From the NCBI GenBank assembly GCA_949825065.1, contig OX463859.1, positions 30,583,847 to 30,647,846 on the forward strand: a DNA stretch of 64,000 nt, written 5' to 3'. A program made the translations under genes and the position numbers. Positions 49,492 to 59,276 of the stretch are shown here, one piece after another. Under the pieces are notes generated by a model. That model ran no database searches and had not been told where the DNA came from. It was given only the letters and a program-made list of their open reading frames with translations. How positions within the stretch are numbered: position 1 is the first letter of the stretch; each line of letters opens with the position of its first letter. Origin of the DNA: Odontocerum albicorne. Its lineage: Eukaryota > Arthropoda > Insecta > Trichoptera > Odontoceridae.

Positions 49492-49590
49492 GCAAAATAA
49501 CCACACACAACATCTCAAGAGAAAAATGTCTATAAACAAAAGTACAAAAAAATCACTGCTAGATATGTTACATTGTCCAGTAAGAGACAT
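49492..49590 (-). pseudogene. Possible remnant of the receptor's last exon
   Basis: On minus, a pyrimidine-rich GTACTTTTGTTTATAG is followed by a frame reading HFSLEMLCVV. Gustatory receptors have an F-S-L-Q-L-L-H segment at the start of the last exon. The phase does not match exon 2, and the TTAA element at 48395-49482 cuts the segment after about 16 codons. It is an uncertain reading. Confidence 0.25.
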
Positions 49591-49766
49591 TGTTTATTGA
49601 GAGAATGCGTTGTTTAGTGAGAGAATACATTGTTTATTGAGGGAATGCGTTGTTTAGTGAGATTGTCTAGTGAGGGAAGTGTCCACAGTAATATTCAATG
49701 ACATTATTGTCGACACTTCACCTTTACAAAGTGACTCGTTAACATTATCAAAATTATTTGGATTAC

Positions 49767-49835
49767 CTGAGTAGATATTTCTTCATCGTTTTCTTGGTTC
49801 AATAATTTTCCCAAAACCGTGTGAATTTTTTTAGT
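49767..49835 (-). CDS. Gustatory receptor, exon 2
   Basis: A 69-bp exon lies between GATATTTCAG (acceptor) and CTCAG|GTAATC (donor). It encodes TKKIHTVLGKLLNQENDEEI and STQ. In the 7tm_7 family this is the intracellular segment before the last helix, with the usual T-x-x-I-x-x-LL-N pattern. Both phases are 0, matching exon 1. Confidence 0.85.
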
Positions 49836-51834
49836 CTGAAATATCAAAATGAAAGATTATCTTGAAAATTTTCAAAATAAGCTGCTTTTTCTATTTATTT
49901 TACTATGCCATTTTAGGACCAAAAATGATTACGAAATTAATAATATAGGCTAGCAATATTTTTTATAAAAATTGAATATTTCAATAAATCACCACGGCAC
50001 ATTTCATTATTTGGGATATACCATATGAACAACAAATACTTTTGTTGAAATTTTGGAAAATAAATTAAACTGTTGTTTTGTATTATACTTGGAAGACCTC
50101 GACACAGAAATCGAAGTCAAGTACAGAATTGAATCATCTCGTGCGGCTTTTAATAAAATGAGAAGCGTATTCTGCGATGATAATCTAAACTTGAAACTTT
50201 GACAACGGTTAGTCAAATGCTATGTTTGGTCAGTGTTATTGCATGGAGTGGAATCATGGACTCTCAAAGTTGGTAGTATGAACCGACTGGAAGCATTCGA
50301 AATGTCACGTCAGACGGATATGGTCAGCAACACAAGGGTTTTTCAAAGAACTAAAGTTGTTCGAGTTGCTGACTAATATTAAAATCCAAAAGGTATCCTA
50401 TTTGGGTCATGCACTTAGAGGAGAAAAGTACAAATTACTGCACTTGATCATCCAACGCAAAATAGAGGGTCGAAGAGGTGTTGACAGGAGGTATATCTCC
50501 TGGCTCCGCAATATACGTGATTGGACTGGTATAAGGTGCGTTGGGGATCTTTTTCGGGCTGCCGGAGAGACAAAGATGCCTACTCTCAGGTGATAGTCAA
50601 TATTGGGGGGACCTAACATGACACTAGGAAGAAGAATAGATAACTTCTGTAGCTAAGTCAGTAAGTCAGTATATAACTTCTGTAGCTAAGTCAGTAAGAC
50701 ACCTTTTATCCGAATCAGAGATTACGTGATAGATTCTCTTCAGTATTGTTTCAAATTATTTGGATAATTCTTTTATCATTTTAAAATATTTAAATACTTT
50801 ACCTGATGTTCAAAAAGCTGACAAGTGATTATAGTGATACTCAATAATATTACGTTGGTCATGAACTGTGATATGCCGAAGATCAAGAATGAAATGACAG
50901 CAGTATCTGTTCTCCCCTTCACCATCACGATTATCGCTATCAATATGTTATAGGCATGCAGAACTATTGACATGAACGCTGACGAGATCACAACTAGCAT
51001 ATTCCAACTGAAACACTTGTTCATGAGGCTAGCGCATGAACATATTTTGTCGTATGTTTTTAAAAACCAATTAAGTTTCTCTATAAAGTACTCTTTCCTT
51101 TTTTCTTCTCTCGTTTCAAAAAAACGACGCTTTTTCGAAACTTCAGTAATAAAAAGAGGCAAATTGTTTTCTGACGTCGAATCTTTTTGTAATTCTACAA
51201 GTTCATCGTGCAAAGTGACTAAATAATTTCTTAGAATATTTGTTAACGAACAGAAAAATATCATAGTTCCACTGATTGCGTATCCGGGAATGTGAAATGC
51301 GATGTTCATATATACCGAAGGAGAATCTTTCCACGAATACGAAAATAAAAAAGTTACGATAATATAACCGAATCGAAGGAGTTCAAAAGTTCCCGATACA
51401 ATTATATGTACGAATCTTGTTCTGCTATAATCTTTGAAGATTCCCATATAACGTAACATTAAATCGATATCTTTTAAATATATTACGATTGTTTCGCACA
51501 CGTGCCTTTTTATAAATGTGTTAATAAACAGCAATGACATTCCAAGGTAGATTTGTAAGAATCTAATGTTTCCTAATAGTTTTAAATAAACAGACTCAAC
51601 TAAATCATTCTCGAAAGATTCGCCAGTCCACGTGACTCGGAAAACACAAAAACTGTATAGAATATACATTATTGAAAACAAAATACTAAATGGGATGCTC
51701 AGTTGCAGTTTAATATTTTTATTGTTTCGCATCAAATTAAATGGCGCTATTCCAGTAATACGTCCCATGAAAAACAACGGATTGATCGCGTCTTCGTAGT
51801 CACTCGCAAAAAAGAAATCTTTCAGAAATTTCAT
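49767..51834 (-). CDS. Insect gustatory receptor (7tm_7), C-terminus missing
   Basis: Exon 1 (50803-51834, 344 codons) and exon 2 join in frame to 367 codons. Insect gustatory receptors are inverted seven-helix ligand-gated ion channels of sensory neurons. The N-terminus NPLFFMGRITGIAPFNL is typical of the family (a conserved Leu-Phe ... GI-x-PF before helix 1). Six long hydrophobic stretches follow, at about residues 45-65, 88-108, 145-165, 180-205, 275-297 and 307-330. The TYLVILIQF-type signature of helix 7, in the last exon, was not found. A non-LTR fragment sits in intron 1 and a TTAA element lies where the last exon would be expected, so the gene may be recently inactivated or its last exon lies further away. 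The tastant is unknown. Confidence 0.8.
50080..50640 (+). mobile_element. RTE-like reverse transcriptase fragment in receptor intron
   Basis: Pieces read NLEDLDTEIEVKYRIESSRA, AFNKMRSVFCDDNLNLKL, CYVWSVLLHGVESWTLKVGS, MNRLEAFEM and (50357-50593) RRGVDRRYISWLRNIRDWTG. This is the C-terminal half of a non-LTR reverse transcriptase, frameshifted. It lies on the opposite strand between exons 1 and 2 of the receptor. A related minus-strand scrap is at 62225-62440. Confidence 0.8.
50803..51834 (-). CDS. Gustatory receptor, exon 1
   Basis: The frame starts MKFLKDFFFASDYEDAINPL at 51834 and runs without interruption to the donor CATCAG|GTAAAG at 50802. The reading beyond the donor (VKYLNILK) is intron. 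Most of the transmembrane domain is in this exon, the usual arrangement for receptors of this family. The ATG is the only one upstream of the conserved NPLFF segment. Confidence 0.88.
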
Positions 51835-52100
51835 ATTAGTTTATTTCGAATTCAGCTCTCCTTTCAAACCAGAAGATGTATTCTTTATAACCTTCGTGTT
51901 TTGACATCAGTTGAAATCGTTCCTCGAATGGAAAAGAGATATCTATCACTGTGAGTTGTTCTTAATAGCCTGTGAAAGAAGTGTTTTTAGTCTTTTGCCT
52001 TGTCTACTTTAAAGTTTGGTCATATGACACATTAAACAGTCACACTAAGCAAGTAGGCGTTCCAGGATCGATTCCTGGCAGATTTAGTTCTGGATTTTTA

Positions 52101-52951
52101 GGGGGACCGAAAAGAAATCAAAATATTTTGATACCCTATTTTAGAGTCAGTTTATATTGAGACACAGTGCAGTGCAGTGCAGTGAACACGTATTTTTTAT
52201 TGCTAGTGACTTAAGACTTGTAAATTTATTGTTTTCATGTTATTTTTTTTACCATTATTTAAATAAACAATGTCGAGACCAACAATTGATGAAGAACATT
52301 TCCGTCATTGTATGATATTTTTGTTTGATCAAAAAATGAAAGCGATAGAAGTGACGCAGAAAATTAACGAAATGTATGGAGATGTATTGACACTTGATAA
52401 GTGTCATAGGTGGATAAAATTTTTTAAAATGGTGACAGAAACCTCAAAGATGCTCTTAAAACGGGAATACCTTTATAAAAAGATGATGATGATCTGACAT
52501 CTTTAGTGGAGTCTGATCCTCGACAATCCATCTCAGGATTATTAAGCAAGCTTATTATAGCTGTCCATGGTCAACTATACAGGACCACCTTCATCGCATA
52601 GGAAAAAGTTACAGACAAGGAATTTGTGTTCCTCATGAATTAACATTAATTGCACTAGAACAGCGACATACTATCTGTGCGTCTCTCTTATCCAGGCATG
52701 AATCTGAACTCTTTTTGTGGTGAATTGTTACCTGTGACGAAAAATGGGTTCTATACAATAATTATACACGAAAAAGACAATGGCTTTCACTAGGTCAGGT
52801 AGCTATTCCTACTCTAAAACCGTCTCTAACGGTAAAAAAAGTATTTTTTTGTGTGTAGTGGGATAGCGCCGGAGTTATTTACTTTGCACTACTGAAACCA
52901 TGCGAAACAATTACTGCCGACATGAATTTTTTTATTTCTTTTCGGTCTACC
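52101..52951 (+). mobile_element. maT-like mariner, damaged
   Basis: TIRs GGGGGACCGAAAAGAAATC and, inward from the right, GGTAGACCGAAAAGAAATA lie between TA (52099-52100, 52952-52953). Length is 851 bp with a truncated transposase. Confidence 0.83.
52270..52925 (+). pseudogene. mariner-like transposase, broken
   Basis: MSRPTIDEEHFRHCMIFLFD opens the HTH. Further on, other frames give CASLLSRHESELFL, TCDEKWVLYNNYTRKRQW (first Asp) and WDSAGVIYFALLKPCETITA. It then runs straight into the right terminus, so the second and third Asp are deleted. Confidence 0.78.
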
Positions 52952-53045
52952 TAATATAAACTATTTCACATCTGAATTAATGTTTTTTCTTTGACTTACC
53001 AATGTAATTTGAAAAGTTTGATATAATAGCATAAAAAGGGCCCAT

Positions 53046-53647
53046 TGAGGGCTAGACACTTTGTTAATCCTTTGAGGGCTAGACACTTTGTTAATCCTTT
53101 GAGGGCTAGACACTTTGTTAATCCTTTGAGGGCTAGACAGTTTGTAATCCTTTGAGGGCTAGACAGTTTGTAATCCTTTGAGGGCTAGGCACTTTGTTAA
53201 TCCTTTGAGGGCTAGACAGTTTGTAATCCTTTGAGGGCTAGACAGTTTGTAATCCTTTGAGGGCTAGACAGTTTGTTAATCCTTTGAGGGCTAGACAGTT
53301 TGTAATCCTTTGAGGGCTAGACACTTTGTTAATCCTTTGAGGGCTAGACACTTTGTTAATCCTTTGAGGGCTAGACAGTTTGTAATCCTTTGAGGGCTAG
53401 ACAGTTTGTAATCCTTTGAGGGCTAGACACTTTGTTAATCCTTTGAGGGCTAGACAGTTTGTAATCCTTTGAGGGCTAGACACTTTGTAATCCTTTGAGG
53501 GCTAGACAGTTTGTAATCCTTTGAGGGCTAGACACTTTGTTAATCCTTTGAGGGCTAGACAGTTTGTAATCCTTTGAGGGCTAGACACTTTGTAATCCTT
53601 TGAGGGCTAGACAGTTTGTAATCCTTTGAGGGCTAGACACTTTGTCC
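53046..53647. repeat. Tandem array, 26/27 bp x 23, two variants
   Basis: Units are TTTGAGGGCTAGACACTTTG + TTAATCC (27 bp) or TTTGAGGGCTAGACAGTTTG + TAATCC (26 bp). I count 23 copies of GGGCTAG. The CAC and CAG variants mostly alternate or occur in runs of two or three, with a few recombinant units. Confidence 0.96.
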
Positions 53648-54093
53648 AGTGAATTTCAAATTGTTTTCTTACTATCTGGAAAATATCACATGTTTTGGCA
53701 TATGATGTCGACGTTTAAAAAACGTTGCAGTTTTTATGTTCAGGGTTTGTTTGTAGTCAATTTGTAATAGGTCATGGAAAAGTTAACTATTAACAAGCCC
53801 TGAAGATGACAACTACAACATTTTAGAAATGTCAGCATCATAAACCAAACCACGTAGTACTCATTTATTGTTAATATCAAATACATCACTTCAAAAGACT
53901 TCATATAAATATTGTAATTGTAAGTATTAGGTGTTAACATAAGTTGTGTCCGTAAAGGTTATACGTCATTCGAAAGAAAATTTTCTGCTCTACAAGATAA
54001 ATATTTTTTTTTAACCTGGCAAGTTAATTGCCATGTGGCAATCTCTTCCAACCAATCAGAAAGATGTTTTTATAGGCCCTAAGTGTTAACCAG

Positions 54094-54240
54094 ACACATC
54101 CTAATGAACCAACGCACCCCATACTATCGCAATGGCCACACTGCAAGTTTCGCACCACGCTACGTGACAATTAGTCACCTAGTGAGTCTCCCAGCGAACA
54201 GACGTGTTGGTTAATTTTATTGTGTAACCAAGTGATTTTA
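54094..54240 (+). mobile_element. Deleted Harbinger piece
   Basis: GCAATGGCCACACTGCAAGT, CGCTACGTGACAATTAGTCA and GCGAACAGACGTGTTGGTTA match 47450-47545 of the Harbinger copy, up to just before its MADF exon, which is missing here. It sits between two SINE-like tails. Confidence 0.7.
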
Positions 54241-54254
54241 CCAGATGCAGGTAG

Positions 54255-54447
54255 TTTTTTTTTTTTAACCTGGCGAGCTTATTACCATGTGGCAATCTCT
54301 TCCAACCAACCAGAAAGATGTTTTTATAGGCCCTAAGTGTTAACCAGACTGGAATCCTATTTTAAAAAATCTGGGTTCCAGCGGGGATCAAATCCGCAAC
54401 CTCCGGATCGGCAGACAAGTGTCTTACCACTAGGCCACGGAGGTCGT
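54255..54447 (-). mobile_element. tRNA-derived SINE
   Basis: Read on minus it begins ACGACCTCCGTGGCCTAGTG GTAAGACACT (A box) and continues GCGGATTTGATCCCCGC (B box). A short body follows, then a tail TCTGGTTGGTTGGAAGAGAT TGCCACATGGTAATAAGCTC and a T-rich end. The tail resembles the 3' end of the LINE at 22536-23505. Confidence 0.8.
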
Positions 54448-54510
54448 CAACAAATATTGTGTTTGCTTTTACATTACATATATTATTTTATTTGATTACA
54501 AGCCTTCAAA

Positions 54511-54855
54511 ATGGAATGTCAAGTAGACGAAAGTGAGCATTTTCGACACCTCCTTCTGTTAGCGTTCAATCGGGGGAATAAAGCTGCTCGCAATATTTGC
54601 GAAGTGTACATTGAAGATGATATGAATGAAAGGACAGCTCGTCGATGGTTTTTGCATTTCAAAGACGGTAATTTCGACCTGAAAGACATGGAACGTTCCG
54701 TACGATCAGTGGACTTCGATGAGGATCGCTTAAACTATATTATTCGTGAAGATCCCCTTCAAACCAACGTAAAATTGGCTGAGCAGATGAATTGTAGTCA
54801 CATGACTGTATACCACCATCTATTAAATAATGAAGGAGAATACATTATTAACTAA
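54511..54855 (+). pseudogene. mariner-like transposase, N-terminus only
   Basis: It reads MECQVDESEHFRHLLLLAFN, NERTARRWFLHFKDGNFDLK and VDFDEDRLNYIIREDP, then MNCSHMTVYHHLLNNEGEYI and a stop near the element's right end. Only the DNA-binding part remains, in an uninterrupted frame. It matches the copies at 7372-7692 and 62630-63047. Confidence 0.82.
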
Positions 54856-55065
54856 TTTGTTATAATTTTTTTTGTTGTGTCCTCTTGTTATCTTCATTTG
54901 GAAAAAAAAGACACAACTTATGTTAACACCCAATACATATTATTTATAGTTAAGGCATTAGAGGTTTAAAGACATTGTAATTTGTTATATCAAACACTGT
55001 TTATGTAACGGTATAACCCTGCCGGTTTCAAGGCTTTTACCTCATCATCAGGGGAGCACAGTGCG

Positions 55066-55693
55066 GATGGATGGAGAAGCATTGCCGAGTTGTGGCTCCT
55101 TTGAGTGTCTTGGGTCGCTCGTCCGTGGCAATGGGGGATGTGGGGCGTGGAGTTGGTGTGGGGTGGATGAGGTTTGGATCAGTGACAGGAGTTCTGTGTG
55201 ATCCGAAAATGCCAGTTAAGTTAAAAGGAAAAGTATACCAAACGATTGTCAGACCCGCACTCGTCTATGGCTCCGAATGCTGGACGATGTATATCTCTTA
55301 CTCTAAGCAACTAGAAACTGCTGAAATGCGCATGCTAAGATGGTCAGCTGGTGTGTCCCTAAGAGACAAAATAAAAAGCTCACGCATTTGTGGAAGCCTA
55401 GGTGTTACAGACATCAACAGCAAGATGGAGGAGAGGCGATTGAGATGGTATGGGCACGTTGGACGCAGAGCACCCGATCACATTGTGAACCAGGCAATCT
55501 CCATGGATCTTCCTCGAATAACAACCAGAGGAAGACCAAAGAATTCATGGATGGTGCAAAAAGATAAGCTGATGCAGAGGCACGGCCTGAGGGATGTAGT
55601 TCAGGACAGAAGAGCATACAACCTGAGGACGAGGAGAGCTGACCCCAACAATCTTCGCAGACAATGAGTTGGGATGGAGCCAGGGAAAAGAAA
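55066..55693 (+). mobile_element. RTE-like LINE, 5'-truncated, with target duplication
   Basis: It is flanked by TCAGGGGAGCACAGT on both sides (about 55052-55066 and 55696-55711), a target-site duplication of some 15 bp. It ends GGGAAAAGAAAGGAA. The coding part is the C-terminal end of the reverse transcriptase. Confidence 0.85.
55071..55667 (+). pseudogene. RTE-like reverse transcriptase C-terminus
   Basis: The open frame reads KMPVKLKGKVYQTIVRPALV, YGSECWTMYISYSKQLETAE, MRMLRWSAGVSLRDKIKSSR, RLRWYGHVGRRAPDHIVNQA and RGRPKNSWMVQKDKLMQRHG to QDRRAYNLRTRRADP. This is the post-catalytic part of RTE/Craft-like elements. It has no stop or frameshift over 199 codons, so the insertion looks recent, but it lacks the catalytic core. 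Confidence 0.85.
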
Positions 55694-55824
55694 GGAATCA
55701 GGGGAGCACAGTCTTGTTTGTGCTCCCCTAATGATGAGGTGAAATCCTTGAAACCGGTAGGGTTATACCGTTACATAAAGTGGAATAAACAGTGTTTGAT
55801 AAAACAAATTACAATTGTAAGTAC

Positions 55825-56356
55825 ATATTTAAAAACTATACTATTTTAATATGCATGTATATTTATATTGAAAACTTGTATTCAAGAAGTTTTGTGTCCA
55901 AAAATGGTATATGTGAAAATGATTTACTGTCTTAATTTGAAAATTATGAATAATTGTATCATTCGAGAACAAATGGTTCTTCCTTAATCAAGATCTTACA
56001 TACAAATAAAAATTAATATTATAATAATTCTAAAAATTGAATTTCGAATGTTTTTGATTAAATAAAGGAAAGCAATAAATTATTTTTATTACGGCAATTC
56101 ATCCTGGTGAGAGAGTTTTAGTAAAGTAATTTTTATTATTGAAGTATTGATTTTAATTTTATTAAAACCTGTTCTCATCATTAGTGTCTGGTTTTCACCA
56201 GATTTCATTTGTGATTATGCTCAAAAGGAAAATAGAGTTCCCAGTCTATTTAGAGTTTGTCTATTAACAATATTCGCACATATTAAATAAGTGCAAGTTT
56301 TGTTGCCTGCCCACGCGTGGTAATATTTCTAACAGCTCTGATGGTGTACAGTGAGT
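55825..56356. other. AT-rich sequence, no gene seen
   Basis: No recognised coding or repeat signal. Confidence 0.45.
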
Positions 56357-56358
56357 TA

Positions 56359-56692
56359 CGAGGGTCGTCCAGAAAGTAAAGAACGTTTTGCACTATCACC
56401 ATAAACATTTTTTATTTGCCTATAAATTTTGATAGGCCGAACATTTAGCGCAATTTGATAGGCCGAACATTCAGAAAACGAATGACACTACACACTTCAC
56501 ATTTGGCAGAATTTTCGATCGGCGCAGCCCTTTTGAAAGGTTACATAACAAAGACGCACGATTGTTCAGCAACAAAACTCGGCTCGCACTGAAGCGGGGG
56601 AAGGAGCTAACTGGCGAGCGTACGATCGCGGTGGAGGGGGATCGGCGCAGGGCGTGGTGCGCAATCGTTCTTTACTTTCTGAACGACCCTCG
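56359..56692 (-). mobile_element. mariner MITE-like derivative, 334 bp
   Basis: TIRs CGAGGGTCGTCCAGAAAGTA and, inward from the right, CGAGGGTCGTTCAGAAAGTA lie between TA. The interior matches the 5' part of the mariner at 323-1267 (CGATCGGCGCAGCCCTTTTG). A 25-bp duplication (TTTGATAGGCCGAACATT) is at 56428-56480. Confidence 0.88.
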
Positions 56693-56904
56693 TATTTGCT
56701 TACTTTAGTGCTTCAATACTGAGGGTGAAGATAATATTGTTTTATGCCACATTTTTCAAAATATCTGCATTATCAATTGAAATATGTCGAATATTATAAA
56801 ATGAATAATAATTAATCTATTGGTTGGTGTCCAGGGCTTGTTCCGATGAATCTGCAGGTCCAGCGTCATGCCGCAATTAAGTTGATACCTCATGCGATTC
56901 TTAA

Positions 56905-57519
56905 CGTGTTCCCCGCGGGGAGCACAAACGCCTGTGATCTGACGACAATCCAAGTTTCAAATCACAAATACTTAAAAAAAATGACACAAAACCGGAATAA
57001 AAATTGAACTAAAATTTAAAATAATCTTTATTCTAGCGATATCTCTGAAAACCTTGTCAAATAATATATTAGTTTATGAGATATTGTTGAATAAACAGAG
57101 CGCCGAATTTTTTTGGTTTCTCAATATTTCCAGCATTAACGACCTGTCGTGCGGATCGAGTCCTGCGATGAGTCTCTCTTACGTAAATAAACATTACTAA
57201 GTCTCTCTTACGTAAATAAACATTACTAGTGCTATATGCATTTGATTGGGTGAGTGTCATGAAGCATTGATTTGATCGTAGCATTCCTTTGTTTATTTTA
57301 CGTAATGTTAAGTTTATCTCCTTTATTTAATGAGTCTCCTTAAGAGTAATGACTATTATTTATTATCAGAAAATTACTTAAGTGTCATGTTTACTTGGTG
57401 TTGTAATCAAATATCAGTGGTTCTAAACAAAATATGTGTTTAAACTTAGAAATTAAAAAACGCTGAAATTGTGCCGCGCACAGGATTCGTGGAATTTGAT
57501 TTTTAACGCGGTGAACAGG
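56905..57519. mobile_element. TTAA element family 'CACCGCG', copy 4 (reverse)
   Basis: It begins CGTGTTCCCCGCGGGGAGCA and ends ACGCGGTGAACAGG between TTAA at 56901-56904 and 57520-57523. Length is 615 bp. The interior has the same 45-bp duplication (ACGTAAATAAACATTACTA) as copy 3. Confidence 0.88.
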
Positions 57520-57523
57520 TTAA

Positions 57524-58011
57524 AGCCTGCCTAGATGCAAGTTGTCAACTAAGTAACATTGATGGTCTTCATCCTCAGTGGGAAGACAGACATTTCCATG
57601 TTTTCCTTACATGTTTACTATTTTAGTAAAGAGTATACATTTTACTTCAGTTTTTTTTTTCATGTAAAATAAAGCGTGTGTAAGTGTGCTGTTGTAGAAA
57701 AAGGCCATTACATGCACTCCTCACTTAATGACCGAGATATATTCCTACGACTAGGCTGTTAAGCGAATAGGTCGATAAGTGAGGAGCTTAATTGTTTTTA
57801 TTTATTCTGAATAAAGAAAAGGTCTAAAGGAAACTCAACTCCAACTTGATAACTTTGTTTTAATTTACATATTACAGAACATAAAAGTACGAGTATAATC
57901 AGAAAAAATAATAAAAATGATGTGTCTGAAAAAAAGTTCATTCATAAAAAAAAGACATTAACATTTAAGTCATGGAATCCTTCAAAGTGTGGAAGTGGCT
58001 CGAGGTCACTA
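57524..58011. other. AT-rich sequence, no gene seen
   Basis: GACCGAGATATATTCCTACG ... GGCTGTTAAGCGAATAGGTC GATAAGTGAGGAG near 57730-57790 has the look of a decayed Tigger-type terminus but no partner. Confidence 0.4.
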
Positions 58012-58210
58012 GCAACATTCCCTCTAAGGTGTGAGCGTGTGCGGCCGCACATCTGTTAAAAATTGTCCGCACACATGTTTCCATCTTCCACACACATCTC
58101 GAAGAAAGGAACATGAAACCATATTTTTTTTGCACAATTATATATTTTATTTCATATTTTATGATGGGTTCCTTTCTATGAATGTGTGCGGAACATGGAA
58201 ACACCATATA
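58012..58210 (-). mobile_element. 199-bp short repeat, second copy
   Basis: It is the reverse complement relative of 8203-8401 and has the same length, with shared GGCCGCACA, TTGTCCGCACACATGTTTCC and GGAACATGGAAACACCATAT. Confidence 0.7.
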
Positions 58211-58321
58211 GAGTCCACGCGCCGTAAGGAAAGAATAGTGTAGAAGGGTGACCATGATTTTTTACTTATTATATATTCAGATCATTTATCAAAGGGCTGT
58301 TTATCAAAGATAATTATATTA

Positions 58322-59274
58322 CGAGGCATATCCAGAAAATAAGTGTACTGAATTTTTGTAGGTTACGATTTTTTTTATTTAAACAAAAAAATTACGTGGT
58401 TACCGTAGTACATATGTAAGCTATTTTTCGACATAGTCGCCATTCCTCTCAATGCAGGTGGTGAAGCGGGGTATCAACTTTTTGATGCCTTCCTCGAAGT
58501 AGTTTCCCGCCAACCCCTCCGTCCACTTCTCCACCTTTTCCTTTACCTCCTCGTCGGTTGAAAACCTTTTTCCACCCATGTGCAGCTTCAGGGAGGTAAA
58601 GGGTTAGTAATCTGAAGGTGCTAGGTCAGGGGAATGCGCGGGATGGTTCAGGACATCCCATTTAAACGAGGCGAGCAGTTCCTTCGTGGCGTTGGCCGTG
58701 TGTGGTCTGGCATTGTCGTGCAGCAGGCAGACTCCCTTAGTCAGCATGCCTCTCCTCTTGTTCTGAATCGCCTTCCGCAATTTTTTTAGGGTCTCACAGT
58801 ATCTTGCAGAGTTGATGGTCTCCCCTTGAGGCATATATTCAATTAAAATTATGCCTTGACAGTCCCAAAACATGGATGCCATGATTTTCTTGGCTGAAAT
58901 TGTGGTTTTGAACTTTTTGGCGGAGGGTGAAGAGGTGTGACGCCACTGTTGAGACTGCCTTTTGGTTTCAGGCGTGTAGTGTGCAACCCAAGTTTCATCT
59001 CCAGTAACGATGGAGCGGAGAAATTCATCTCCATGGAGTTTGCAGCGCCTCAAAAACTCTTGCCTTTTTACAAAATTTCGCACTTGGCGGGAGATTGGGT
59101 TGACATTTTTCACGAAACGTGTTGTCGCGTCGACACTTCTCAACGTACTGACCTCAAACCGGTCTCGTTGCGGAGGGGAAGGGTCAGGCTACACGGAAGT
59201 GTAGCCAACATGTCGAAAATAAAATCCATCCGGTCGTGAGAGCCTCAGTACACTTACTTTCTGGATACGCCTCG
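58322..59274 (-). mobile_element. mariner family A, copy 3 (HTH deleted)
   Basis: Ends CGAGGCATATCCAGAAAATA and, inward from the right, CGAGGCGTATCCAGAAAGTA lie between TA (58320-58321, 59275-59276). This copy lacks the helix-turn-helix region but keeps all three catalytic blocks. Confidence 0.92.
58421..59106 (-). pseudogene. mariner family A transposase, HTH deleted, one stop
   Basis: MSTQSPAKCEI-like start codons run straight into FVKRQEFLRRCKLHGDEFLR with a frame change. The first Asp (VTGDETWVAHYTPETKRQ), FWDCQGIILIEYMPQGETIN, second Asp (LLHDNARPHTANATKE) and third Asp (AHSPDLAPSDY) are in one frame. A TAA then replaces the Tyr after DY, followed in the same frame by FTSLKLHMGGKRFSTDEEV and NGDYVEK. 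The catalytic core is otherwise intact. Confidence 0.88.
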
Positions 59275-59276
59275 TA

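Larger units (their letters stand above)
53927..54933 (+). mobile_element. mariner-like element with nested SINE and Harbinger pieces
   Basis: Ends TTAGGTGTTAACATAAGTTG and, inward from the right, TTGGGTGTTAACATAAGTTG lie between TA (53925-53926, 54934-54935). About 450 bp at 54003-54450 is foreign: a SINE 3' tail, a deleted Harbinger piece and a second SINE. The transposase N-terminus follows. Confidence 0.83.
54940..55820. mobile_element. Penelope-like arm pair with RTE insert
   Basis: The left arm (TATAGTTAAGGCATTAGAGG ... CATCATCAGGGGAGCACAG) and inverse right arm (TTGTGCTCCCCTAATGATGA ... TGTTTGATAAAACAAATTAC) flank the LINE at 55066-55693. There is no Penelope coding sequence. Confidence 0.75.

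Noticed and set aside
54370..54447. Functional tRNA gene on the minus strand
   Set aside because: A and B boxes are present, but stems do not close and the sequence continues into a SINE body with a LINE-like tail.
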